64,000 bases of DNA from assembly GCA_037201625.1 (NCBI GenBank), contig JBBCGR010000003.1:2542001-2606000 (forward strand). The letters run 5' to 3'. This document shows, piece after piece, positions 46,887-54,411 of the stretch. The stretch comes from JAMXLO01 sp037201625 (GTDB taxonomy: Bacteria; Pseudomonadota; Alphaproteobacteria; Acetobacterales; Acetobacteraceae). A model generated the notes under the pieces. That model did not search any database. It had not been told where the DNA came from and saw only the letters and a program-made list of their open reading frames with translations. Both the position numbers and the translations under genes were made by a program. How positions within the stretch are numbered: position 1 is the first letter of the stretch; every line of letters starts with the position of its first letter.

Positions 46887-47903
46887 TCACTTCGCCACCT
46901 CCTTGTTGAAGCGGTCGATCCACTTCGCGCGCTGCACGTTGATCTTCTGCCAGTCGTAGGTGATGAACTTGCCGATCTCCTCGACGCTCTTCATCGGCAC
47001 GTCGGAACCGGGATCGACCTCCTTGTTCACCGGCGTCAGGTAATACGGCTTGGCCGCCAGCTTGTCCTGGATCGGCGTCGCCAGCACTGTGTCGATATAG
47101 GCATAGGCTTCCGCAACATGCTGCGAGCCCTTGGCGATATGCATCGTCGTCACGAACGCCGATGCGCCGGAGTCGGGCACGACGAATTCCACGTCCACGC
47201 CGCGCGACTTCAGCGTCGTGACCGTCTGCGTGTTGATGTACATGATGTCGATCTGGCCCTGCTGGAACAGCCCGGGCAGCGCTGCCGGCGAGGCGACGGC
47301 GGCGACCTGCGGCAGCACTTTCTTGATCTCGGCGAAGGCCGGCTCGATGTTCGTGTCGGAGCCGCCGAATGCCTTGGCGTTCTCGATGATGCACATGGTG
47401 CCGAACGTGGTCTGCAGGCCGGTCAGCCCGAGATGGGTAACGAACTCCGGCTTGAACAGGTCCTTCCAGCCGGCCGGCTTCGCCACCTTCTTCGGGTTGT
47501 AGGCGATCCCCACGACCTGCGCCGCGACGGCCGCGCCGTATTTGTCGATCAGCCCCGCCGGCACCTTCGACGAATTCTTCAGCTTCGTGCCGTCGAACGG
47601 CTCGTAAAGTTCGAAATCGATGCCGGATGCGCGCGGCCCCGGGTCGAGCACCATGACGTCGAATGGCGGGTTGCCGCGGGCGGCACGCACCTTGGCGATC
47701 TCATCCACCGCGAACAGCGGCTCGAAGGCGACGTCGATGCCGGCATCCGCCTTCAGCGCCGGAGCAACGATCGCGCGATAGGCTTCCTCCCACGGGCCGG
47801 GGTAGATCGCCGCCGTGACACTTCCGGCGGCATCTGCCCGCCGTGCGAGCAATGTCGGAGCGGCAAGCGAGCAGGCCAGCAGGGCGCGGCGTCCGAGGGT
47901 CAT
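46887..47903 (-). CDS. ABC transporter substrate-binding protein (PotD-like), system A
   Basis: The 338-aa periplasmic protein has a twin-arginine-like signal (TLGRRALLACSLAAPTLLARRADA). Its body fits family-1 solute-binding proteins: AAIYPGPWEEAYRAIVAP, DVMVLDPGPRASGI, VVGIAYNPKKVAKPAGW, LFQQGQIDIMYINTQTVTTL and a C-terminal RAKWIDRFNKEVAK. It shares the terminal tryptophan motif with the system B protein (AEWIQRWNQ), so the two are paralogues. ATG 47903 overlaps the ATPase stop (ATGA). Confidence 0.9.
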   Translation of the reverse strand: MTLGRRALLACSLAAPTLLARRADAAGSVTAAIYPGPWEEAYRAIVAPALKADAGIDVAFEPLFAVDEIAKVRAARGNPPFDVMVLDPGPRASGIDFELYEPFDGTKLKNSSKVPAGLIDKYGAAVAAQVVGIAYNPKKVAKPAGWKDLFKPEFVTHLGLTGLQTTFGTMCIIENAKAFGGSDTNIEPAFAEIKKVLPQVAAVASPAALPGLFQQGQIDIMYINTQTVTTLKSRGVDVEFVVPDSGASAFVTTMHIAKGSQHVAEAYAYIDTVLATPIQDKLAAKPYYLTPVNKEVDPGSDVPMKSVEEIGKFITYDWQKINVQRAKWIDRFNKEVAK

Positions 47904-49021
47904 GCGCTTTCTCCAGATGCGGGGAACAGGGCCGGGCGAGCGGAGGGAACCAGCCCGACATGGACCGGCCCCGGGGGGCGCGACGGGCCACGCCGCGGTT
48001 CGGTGACCTTCATCTCGACGCCGGCGGCGGTGATGTCGTGCACGAGCGCGGCACCGAGTGGCGCGGACTGGCGAAGCTCCGCCGGGATGCGATCCGCGGC
48101 GGGCGCATCGTGCAGCATGAGCTGTTCCGGACGTACCGCCACCACAACGTCCGTCGCGGGCGGCGGCGGATCGGCGGCAGGAACGATCAATGTCGCACCG
48201 GCCCGCAGCACCACCTCGCAACCGGTCGCGCTGCGCTGTGCGACGCGGCCGGCCAGCATCACGCTCTCGCCCACGAAACCGGCGACGAACAGGCTGGCCG
48301 GTTCGTCATAGACGCGCGCCGGCTCATCGACCTGCTCCAGCCGCCCGGCCCGCATCACCGCCACGCGGTCGGCCATGCTCATCGCCTCGTCCTGATCGTG
48401 CGTCACCATCACGGTGGTCAGTGCCAGGCGCCGCTGGAGCCGCCGGATCTCAAGCTGCAGGTCCAGCCGCAGCGCGCGATCGAGCGCCGCGAACGGCTCA
48501 TCCAGCAGCAACACCGAGGGCTCGGTGGCGATGGCGCGCGCCAGGGCGACGCGCTGCTGCTGGCCGCCCGACAGCGCGCGCGGGAGGCGGTGAGCAAACT
48601 CGGTCATGCGCACGGCGTCGAGCGCCGCCGTCACGCGCCGCGCGGTTTCGGCGCGGGGGGTGCGGCGGGCGCGCAGGCCATAGGCGACGTTCTCCGCCAC
48701 CGACAGGTTGGGAAACAGCGCGTAGTTCTGGAAGACGATGCCGACGTTGCGGCGGCCAGGTGGGAGGTCGTCGATGCTGCGGCGATCGATCGCGATGAGA
48801 CCGTCGGAGGGTCGCAGGAAGCCGGCGATCGCGCGCAGCAGCGTAGTCTTGCCGCAGCCGGAGGGTCCGAGCAGGGCGACGAACTCCCCGGGTGCCACCG
48901 TGAGGCTGACATCCTGCACCACCGGCGTGCCGCCATATCCCAGCCGGACGGAATCGATGTCCAGCCGGTGGCCGCGCTGGAGTCCCGTCTGCGCTCCCGG
49001 AAATGTTGCCGCCCCATCCAT
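47900..49021 (-). CDS. ABC transporter ATP-binding protein (PotA-like), system A
   Basis: The ~373-aa ATPase has Walker A GPSGCGKTT, the signature ALSGGQQQRVALARAIA, Walker B VLLLDEPFAALD and the switch MVTHDQDEAMSM, followed by a TOBE-type C-terminal region. ATG 49021 (MDGAATFPGAQ) gives a normal length; an in-frame ATG at 49123 would add 34 Arg/Cys-rich residues and looks less likely. Neither start has a strong Shine-Dalgarno. It is the first gene of an eleven-gene minus-strand array reaching 38818. Confidence 0.9.
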   Translation of the reverse strand: MDGAATFPGAQTGLQRGHRLDIDSVRLGYGGTPVVQDVSLTVAPGEFVALLGPSGCGKTTLLRAIAGFLRPSDGLIAIDRRSIDDLPPGRRNVGIVFQNYALFPNLSVAENVAYGLRARRTPRAETARRVTAALDAVRMTEFAHRLPRALSGGQQQRVALARAIATEPSVLLLDEPFAALDRALRLDLQLEIRRLQRRLALTTVMVTHDQDEAMSMADRVAVMRAGRLEQVDEPARVYDEPASLFVAGFVGESVMLAGRVAQRSATGCEVVLRAGATLIVPAADPPPPATDVVVAVRPEQLMLHDAPAADRIPAELRQSAPLGAALVHDITAAGVEMKVTEPRRGPSRPPGPVHVGLVPSARPALFPASGESA

Positions 49022-49293
49022 TGCGGTGTCCGAAGCAAAGCCTGTGCCGCAGGCACTTGCGGAAATGCGGGGCCGCCGTTGGCAGCGCATCTGCCGGCGC
49101 AGCGGTTGATCGGCAAATGTCATGCTTCAACGCTTGCCGCCTGCACTCATTCGCGGCGTGATTGCGGATCACGGCCGGCTGCGAAAGTACGTATTGCCGC
49201 CTTGGCATTTTGCCGGCCGTGCACCAGGATGTCCGGTGCATGCTGGATGATCTCGGCAGCCGGTGGGCGTGCATGGAAGCGGGGTCAGGAATG

Positions 49294-49509
49294 ATGGCGC
49301 GACGAGTGATGACATGGCGGGACAGCGGGACGCTCGATCTGCGCCTGGCCGCCGGTTTTCTGCTGGCCTGCATGTTCGGCTACTCGGCGTGGCTGACATC
49401 GATCGTCTTCTGTGCCGCAAACGGGATGCGTCCGCTCCTGATCGCTGGTGCGGCCTTCTTCCCGGTCGGCATCGTTCACGGCATCGGCGTGTGGTTTGGC
49501 GGATGGTGA
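49294..49509 (+). CDS. Small hypothetical membrane protein
   Basis: A 71-aa ORF predicts two membrane helices at about residues 18-38 and 46-68, with a basic N-terminus (MARRVMTWRD) that would stay cytoplasmic. AGGA lies 4 bp before ATG 49294; ATG 49291 is directly before it. The product is not recognised. It lies in a stretch between the divergent ABC operon and the amidase gene where no other gene fits. Coding status is uncertain. Confidence 0.4.
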   Translation: MARRVMTWRDSGTLDLRLAAGFLLACMFGYSAWLTSIVFCAANGMRPLLIAGAAFFPVGIVHGIGVWFGGW

Positions 49510-49681
49510 CGGTGGCGGGCCCGGATCGGCCGCCGTCGCCGTCGGGTGACGCGCCCCTCCCGGGAACCGGCCTTCCTGACCGACTGTGTAGACCACGGCA
49601 GCCATGCCGCCCGAGCCCGGCGACCAACGGCGGAACGATCCTGCGCGCGCGGCGCGATGACAGGGACGGACGATAGCGAGG

Positions 49682-49864
49682 ATGGCCGCGGTCGGCTGCC
49701 TCATCCCCTTCCTGCTGACGGTGATCGGCGCAGTGTGCGGCGGGATCGTCGGCGGAACCTCGGCGGGAATCTGGGGTGGCGCGGTCGGTTTCGTCCTCGG
49801 CCTGCTGGCCATGCTGGCCGCGCTGCGGATGTTCGCCAGCGCGCGGCGCGACCTGCCGGAATAG
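49682..49864 (+). CDS. Small hypothetical Gly/Ala-rich membrane protein
   Basis: A 60-aa ORF predicts two closely spaced helices (LIPFLLTVIGAVCGGIVGGT and GGAVGFVLGLLAMLAALRMF) with a short loop, ending ASARRDLPE. The pattern resembles glycine-zipper hairpins, but the protein is not recognised. The Shine-Dalgarno is poor because GAGG touches the ATG. It ends 84 bp before the amidase gene. Confidence 0.45.
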   Translation: MAAVGCLIPFLLTVIGAVCGGIVGGTSAGIWGGAVGFVLGLLAMLAALRMFASARRDLPE

Positions 49865-49948
49865 GTGGTGCATCCGGGATGAATGGCGTTGGTGCCTGCT
49901 CCGCGGGGTGGGCATGACAGGTCCGGTCTGCTGCCATAAGCTCGCCAC

Positions 49949-51292
49949 ATGAGCCACACGCCCCAGCGCCGCCCCTATGTCAGCCGCACCCCTTCCTTTG
50001 CCAGCGGCGCCGACTCGCCGGTGAAGGTGCTGGAGGAATGCCTCGCCGAGATCGACCGGCGCGAGGCCGAGGTTGGCGCCTTCACCGTGATCGATGCCGC
50101 CGCGGCCCGCACCGCAGCCACGGCATCGGCCGAGCGCTGGCGGGCCGGCAAGCCGCTGTCGGCGATCGACGGCATGCCGGTCGGCGTGAAGGACATGATC
50201 GACACCGGCGACATGGTCACCGGCATGGGGTCGCCGCTGTTCGACGGCTACCGCCCGCGCTTCGACAGCGCCAGCGTACAGGGGCTGCGCGAATCCGGTG
50301 CGGTCATCCTGGGCAAGACGGTCACCACGGAATTCGCCTCCTCCCAGCCGCGCGGGACACGCAATCCCTGGGACCTGGCCCGCACGCCGGGCGGCAGCAG
50401 CAGCGGATCGGCCGCGGCGGTCGGCTGCGGCATGCTGTGCGGCGGCCTCGGCACGCAGGTGGTCGGCTCCATCCTGCGGCCTTCGGGGTTCTGCGGGGCC
50501 TATGGGTTCAAACCCTCGGTCGGTGGCATCAATCGCGGCGGCAGCCTGGATTATCTGAGCCAGAGCGTCACCGGCACGATCGCGGGGAGCCTCGCCGACG
50601 CCTGGGCGATGGCGCGCGCGGTCGCCGATCGGGTGGGCGGCGATCCGGGCTACCCGGGCCTGACCGGCCCGCTGACCCTGCCGCCCGCGCGACGACCGGC
50701 GCGGTTGGCGCTGCTGCGCACGGCGGGATGGCCGATCCTGGCCGCGCCCGCCCGTGCCTCGCTGGAGGCTGCGTTGGATCGGCTGCGCGCCGCCGGCGTG
50801 ACGGTGCTGACGCCGGAGGATTGCGCCCCGCTCGCCGCGGTGGAGGCCGCGACGGCCGAGGCCCAGCAGATCACGCTGGGCATTAATGCCTGGGAGTGGC
50901 GGTGGCCGCTGGGGAGTTTCGCGGCGCGCGATGCCTCGCTGCTGAGCCCGAGCGCGCTGGAACGGCACACGCGGTCGAACGCCATGACGCAGGCCGACTA
51001 TGCCGCATTGCTGGCCCGGCGTGACGCGGCACGCACTGCCTATGCCACGCTGGCCGGCGAGGTGGACGCCGTGGTCAGCGTCACCGCGTCAGGGGCGGCG
51101 CCGATCGGGCTGGAGACCACGGGCAACCCGATCTTCGTGGTGCCCGGCTCCATGCTGGGGGCGACCGGCGTGAGCCTGCCGTTGCTGGAGGATGACGGCC
51201 TGCCGCTGGGGCTTCAGGTGCTGGGATTCCCGCAAGGAGATGCCGACCTGTTCGCGGTGGCAGGCTGGATCGAGGCTGCGTTGCGCGGGTAG
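49949..51292 (+). CDS. Amidase signature family hydrolase
   Basis: The 447-aa enzyme has the Ser-Ser-Lys triad of the amidase signature family. Lys81 is in PVGVKDMIDTG, the cis-serine is about Ser150 in PGGSSSGSAAAVG and the nucleophile is Ser174 in TQVVGSILRPSG. The usual DTGGS before the nucleophile is replaced by TQVVGS, so oxyanion-hole geometry may differ. There are no GatB/GatC genes nearby, so this is a catabolic amidase rather than GatA. Beside the ureide-related cluster it could release ammonia from a ring-opened product, which is inference. It is divergent from that cluster. Confidence 0.88.
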   Translation: MSHTPQRRPYVSRTPSFASGADSPVKVLEECLAEIDRREAEVGAFTVIDAAAARTAATASAERWRAGKPLSAIDGMPVGVKDMIDTGDMVTGMGSPLFDGYRPRFDSASVQGLRESGAVILGKTVTTEFASSQPRGTRNPWDLARTPGGSSSGSAAAVGCGMLCGGLGTQVVGSILRPSGFCGAYGFKPSVGGINRGGSLDYLSQSVTGTIAGSLADAWAMARAVADRVGGDPGYPGLTGPLTLPPARRPARLALLRTAGWPILAAPARASLEAALDRLRAAGVTVLTPEDCAPLAAVEAATAEAQQITLGINAWEWRWPLGSFAARDASLLSPSALERHTRSNAMTQADYAALLARRDAARTAYATLAGEVDAVVSVTASGAAPIGLETTGNPIFVVPGSMLGATGVSLPLLEDDGLPLGLQVLGFPQGDADLFAVAGWIEAALRG

Positions 51293-51675
51293 CGGCTGGG
51301 CGTGGGCCTGACGTAACCGCGAAGGCGCGAGATCCTGCGCGCCGGAGGGGTTGGCTGAACCGCTGTCGGGGGTTCGCCATGCCGGTCGGGGTCTTCGGGA
51401 TGGACGGTCGCACGTGGCGTAAGCTGGGACCGACTCGTTTCTCCGCCTTTATCGTACCGGACCTGGACCGCTCCTGGTACGCCACTCCGTTTCGGTCCGT
51501 GACGTGCTGGGTTCTGGTCACGGACCGATGCCGCGCCTCGGACTGGGGCGAGGAGAGCGATCGGCTTCGCGTCCCGCACGTCGATGCCTGTCGGGGTCAT
51601 GCGACGGTGGCGTTTTGCCGATGCCGGGCACCTGCGGCATAGTCTGCAGGGCAATCGCGGTCGGGGTCGTCACAG
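51293..51675. other. Intergenic region without a convincing gene
   Basis: Short open frames exist on both strands, for example plus-strand 51379-51642. They have no Shine-Dalgarno, unusual Arg/Cys/Trp composition and no recognisable motif. No repeat or terminator stands out. The promoter of the following gene should lie here. Confidence 0.4.
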
Positions 51676-52071
51676 ATGCAACTGAATCATGTCGCGAACC
51701 GGCTGGACCCTCGGCATTTCGAGACCGTCGTCGCCATGCTGAAGGAGAAGCTGCACTTCATCGAACTGCGGCGTACCGAGCGTTCCATCTGGCTGCGTCA
51801 GCCGGGCGCGAATGTGGATCTGCAGTTCAGCCTCAGCGACACCGCCAACCGAGATGCCGACAAGCGCCGCTCCCAGGTGTCGTTCCTGAGCGACACGCCG
51901 CGGGCGGCACTGGAGGATCTCGCAGCCTGGGCGCTGGCGCGCGGACTGGAGGCCTCGGTCGGCAGCTATTCCGATCGTGAATTCTTCCTCGATGCCCCGG
52001 CGGCATTCGTCGACTTCGTCATCGAGGCGATGACGCCCGACCTGGCCGATTACGACGTGCCGGCGCCGTGA
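51676..52071 (+). CDS. Hypothetical protein, possibly VOC (glyoxalase) superfamily
   Basis: The 131-aa protein alternates helix and strand in a pattern compatible with a paired beta-alpha-beta-beta-beta unit: VANRLDPRHFETVVAMLKEKLHF, SIWLRQPGANVDLQFSL, then QVSFLSDTPRAALEDLAAW and REFFLDAPAAFVDFVIEAM. This resembles VOC-fold proteins, with a possible His4 and Glu positions as metal ligands, but the match is weak. It is convergent with parB, 66 bp from its stop. Function unknown. Confidence 0.6.
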   Translation: MQLNHVANRLDPRHFETVVAMLKEKLHFIELRRTERSIWLRQPGANVDLQFSLSDTANRDADKRRSQVSFLSDTPRAALEDLAAWALARGLEASVGSYSDREFFLDAPAAFVDFVIEAMTPDLADYDVPAP

Positions 52072-52137
52072 AGGCACTGATGCAAGGCGCACCAGGAACC
52101 CCGCGCATCGCGGTCTCGTTCTGCGCTGTTCTTGGCT

Positions 52138-53013
52138 TTACTGCTGGAGCCCAAGTCTTTGCAGTAGGTGATCCAGTTGATCGAGATCGTTATACTGGAA
52201 TTGGATCATGCCGCGCCTGCCGTTGAAGGTCACCTTCACGGCAAGGCCGAGTTGCTCGGTGAGCTGGCGTTCCAGCGCCATTGCGTCGGGGCCGTGCCCT
52301 CGCTGGGCTTCCGCAGCCGCGGTGCGTTCCGCTGGCGGTTCGCGGGCAGCCAGGGCCTCGGTTTGACGGACCGATAACTGCCGGTCGACGACGTCGCGGA
52401 GGCCAGCCTCGGGGGAGGGGTGTGCCAGCAGGGCGCGCGCGTGGCCGGCCGTGATGATGCCATTCCGTAGCGCGTCCCTTACCGGGGCCGGCAGGTTCAG
52501 CAGGCGCAGCGTATTCGAGATGTGACTGCGCGATTTGCCGACGGCCGTGCCGAGTGCTTCCTGCGTATAGCCGAATTGGGTGAGCAGTCGGTCGAAACCT
52601 TCGGCTTCGTCGATCGGGTTGAGGTCCTGCCGCTGCAGGTTCTCGACCAGCGCGACGGCGGCCGATTCCGTGTCGCTGATATCGTGTACCAGCGCCGGCA
52701 CCTCATGCAGCCCCGCGGCGCCTGCGGCGCGCCAGCGGCGTTCGCCCGCGATGATCTGGAACCGGCCGGCCGCCGTGGGGTGAGGCCGGACCAGCAGCGG
52801 CTGGAGAATCCCACGCAGGCGAACTGATTGAGTGAGTTCCTCGAGCGCTGTGGGGTCGATGCTGCTGCGCGGCTGGAACGGGTTGGGTTCCAACAGATCG
52901 AGCGGCACATGGCGCACTGCGCCACCAGCGGCAGGAGGATGTACTGCGGCATCCCCCAGCAACGCCGCGAGACCACGTCCGAGGCGCGGACCGCCATCGC
53001 GACGGGCGTTCAT
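52138..53013 (-). CDS. parB: Chromosome-partitioning protein ParB
   Basis: The 291-aa ParB/Spo0J protein begins RLGRGLAALLGD. Its N-terminal CTP-binding domain includes LEPNPFQPRSSID, RLRGILQPLLVRPHP and GERRWRAAGAAG. The helix-turn-helix parS-binding domain is LLTQFGYTQEALGTAVGKSRSHISNTLRLL, and the C-terminal dimerisation domain ends near IQFQYNDLDQLDHLLQRLG. It loads on parS as a sliding clamp and segregates origins with ParA. Its ATG overlaps the parA stop (ATGA). A parS-like site lies at 54370-54385, 1.4 kb away in the same operon. Confidence 0.96.
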   Translation of the reverse strand: MNARRDGGPRLGRGLAALLGDAAVHPPAAGGAVRHVPLDLLEPNPFQPRSSIDPTALEELTQSVRLRGILQPLLVRPHPTAAGRFQIIAGERRWRAAGAAGLHEVPALVHDISDTESAAVALVENLQRQDLNPIDEAEGFDRLLTQFGYTQEALGTAVGKSRSHISNTLRLLNLPAPVRDALRNGIITAGHARALLAHPSPEAGLRDVVDRQLSVRQTEALAAREPPAERTAAAEAQRGHGPDAMALERQLTEQLGLAVKVTFNGRRGMIQFQYNDLDQLDHLLQRLGLQQ

Positions 53014-53819
53014 GGCCTGGCCCGTTCGCGGCGGAGCACCTCGCCCGCAAGGCGGACATACGCCTGCGCGCCGGGAGACCTGAAATCATACAACAGCACG
53101 GGCTTACCGTGGCTCGGCGCCTCGGAGACGCGGATGTTGCGCGGAATAACAGTGTCGTAGACCGTCCCGCCGAAGAACGCTCGGGCATCCGCGGCGACCA
53201 GGTCCGACAGATTGTTGCGGCGGTCGAACATCGTCAGAACGATGCCCTGGAGGCGGAGGGCCGGATTGAAGCCCCGCTTCACCATCTCGATGGTTCGCAC
53301 CAAGCCGCTGATTCCTTCCAGGGCGTAGAACTCGCATTGCAGGGGGACAAGCACGGCGTCAGCCGCAATGAGTCCGTTCAGGGTCAGCAGGCCGAGGCTT
53401 GGGGGGCAGTCGATCAGCACGAAGCTGTAGGGCGATGGGGCCGTTCGCAGGGGGGTCAGCGCGTCGCGGAGCCTGAATTCGCGTCGTTCCAGCCCCACGA
53501 GTTCGATTTCCGCTCCTGCGAGATCTTCCTCGGCTGGGATCACCGCCAGGTTGGGAATGCTGGAGGCGCGCGAGGCTGCGAGCACCGGAAGATTGTCTGC
53601 GATCAATCGATAGCTGCCGACGGCGCGATCCGACCGCGGGATTCCGAGCCCCGTCGACGCATTGCCTTGTGGATCGAGGTCGATCAGGAGCACGCGCTCA
53701 TCGACGGCTGCCAGGGCGGTTGCCAGGTTCACGGCAGTCGTGGTCTTGCCCACGCCACCCTTCTGGTTGGCGACGGCCAGGATGCGCAAGGACTTGGTCT
53801 CAGGTTGTTTGATGGACAC
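53010..53819 (-). CDS. parA: Chromosome-partitioning ATPase ParA
   Basis: The 269-aa deviant Walker ATPase has AVANQKGGVGKTTTAVNLA near the N-terminus, VLLIDLDPQGNASTGLG, FVLIDCPPSLGLLTLNGL and a C-terminal NIRVSEAPSHGKPVLLYD. It is the Soj type without an N-terminal DNA-binding domain, and forms an ATP-dependent gradient that moves ParB-parS complexes. It overlaps the end of rsmG by 20 bp and parB by 4 bp. Confidence 0.97.
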   Translation of the reverse strand: MSIKQPETKSLRILAVANQKGGVGKTTTAVNLATALAAVDERVLLIDLDPQGNASTGLGIPRSDRAVGSYRLIADNLPVLAASRASSIPNLAVIPAEEDLAGAEIELVGLERREFRLRDALTPLRTAPSPYSFVLIDCPPSLGLLTLNGLIAADAVLVPLQCEFYALEGISGLVRTIEMVKRGFNPALRLQGIVLTMFDRRNNLSDLVAADARAFFGGTVYDTVIPRNIRVSEAPSHGKPVLLYDFRSPGAQAYVRLAGEVLRRERARP

Positions 53820-54411
53820 GGCTGAGATGGCTGATCCGGAGGATGCAGGCTTGGGGAGCGGTCCGGCTGGGGATGCGATCCACCTGCATGTGCCACTCGC
53901 TGGCGGCGTCCGTCAATTCCGCCTCGACATTCGCGCCCTTCAGCAGAAGGCACTGGCCATCTTGGGTCAGAAATGGCGCCGCGAACGTGAGCAGGCTACC
54001 CAATGGGGCCAACGCACGCGCCGTGACCAAGTGAGCGGCGGGAAGCGATGTTGCTTCGATGCGGGATGCATGAATGTGGACCGGCGCATCGGTAACCCGT
54101 GCCGCCTCCCGCAGGAACGCCGCCTTTCGCTGATCGGCCTCGATCAGGTCGAAATCGAGATCGGAAGCGATTGCCAGCACGAGGCCCGGAAAGCCGCCGC
54201 CCGACCCAAGATCGATCGCGCGCGTGGCGGCCCGCGGCAGCAAGGGTAGAAGTTGCAGCGAGTCCTCGATATGCCGCTGCCAGAGATGCGCTTCATCGCG
54301 CGGTGAGACGAGATTGATTCTGCGATTCCATTTCAGCAGGAGACCCTCGAAGCGTCGAAGCCGCTCCAATGTTTCACGTGGAACGTCCTTCGATATCGAA
54401 CCATCGCTCAC
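53800..54411 (-). CDS. rsmG: 16S rRNA (guanine527-N7)-methyltransferase RsmG
   Basis: The 203-aa SAM-dependent methyltransferase modifies G527 of 16S rRNA. The N-terminal segment is LRRFEGLLLKWNRRINLVSPRD and ERHIEDSLQL-like (WQRHIEDSLQLLPLL). The SAM-binding motif is AIDLGSGGGFPGLVLA, followed by LIEADQRKAAFLREA and VTARALAPL. GTG 54411 overlaps the mnmG stop (GTGA). Codons 9-14 contain the parS-like palindrome 54370-54385, so this gene doubles as a ParB binding site. Confidence 0.93.
   Translation of the reverse strand: MSDGSISKDVPRETLERLRRFEGLLLKWNRRINLVSPRDEAHLWQRHIEDSLQLLPLLPRAATRAIDLGSGGGFPGLVLAIASDLDFDLIEADQRKAAFLREAARVTDAPVHIHASRIEATSLPAAHLVTARALAPLGSLLTFAAPFLTQDGQCLLLKGANVEAELTDAASEWHMQVDRIPSRTAPQACILRISHLSRVHQTT
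54370..54385. promoter_or_regulatory. parS-like centromere site
   Basis: TGTTTCACGTGGAACG matches the bacterial parS consensus TGTTTCACGTGAAACA at 14 of 16 positions, including the whole TTTCACGTG core. It lies within rsmG in the mnmG-rsmG-parA-parB operon, the expected place for a ParB nucleation site. No second site of similar quality was noticed in the window. Confidence 0.75.

Noticed and set aside
51379..51642. 87-codon plus-strand open frame
   Set aside because: No Shine-Dalgarno, unusual Trp/Cys/Arg composition and no recognisable fold.
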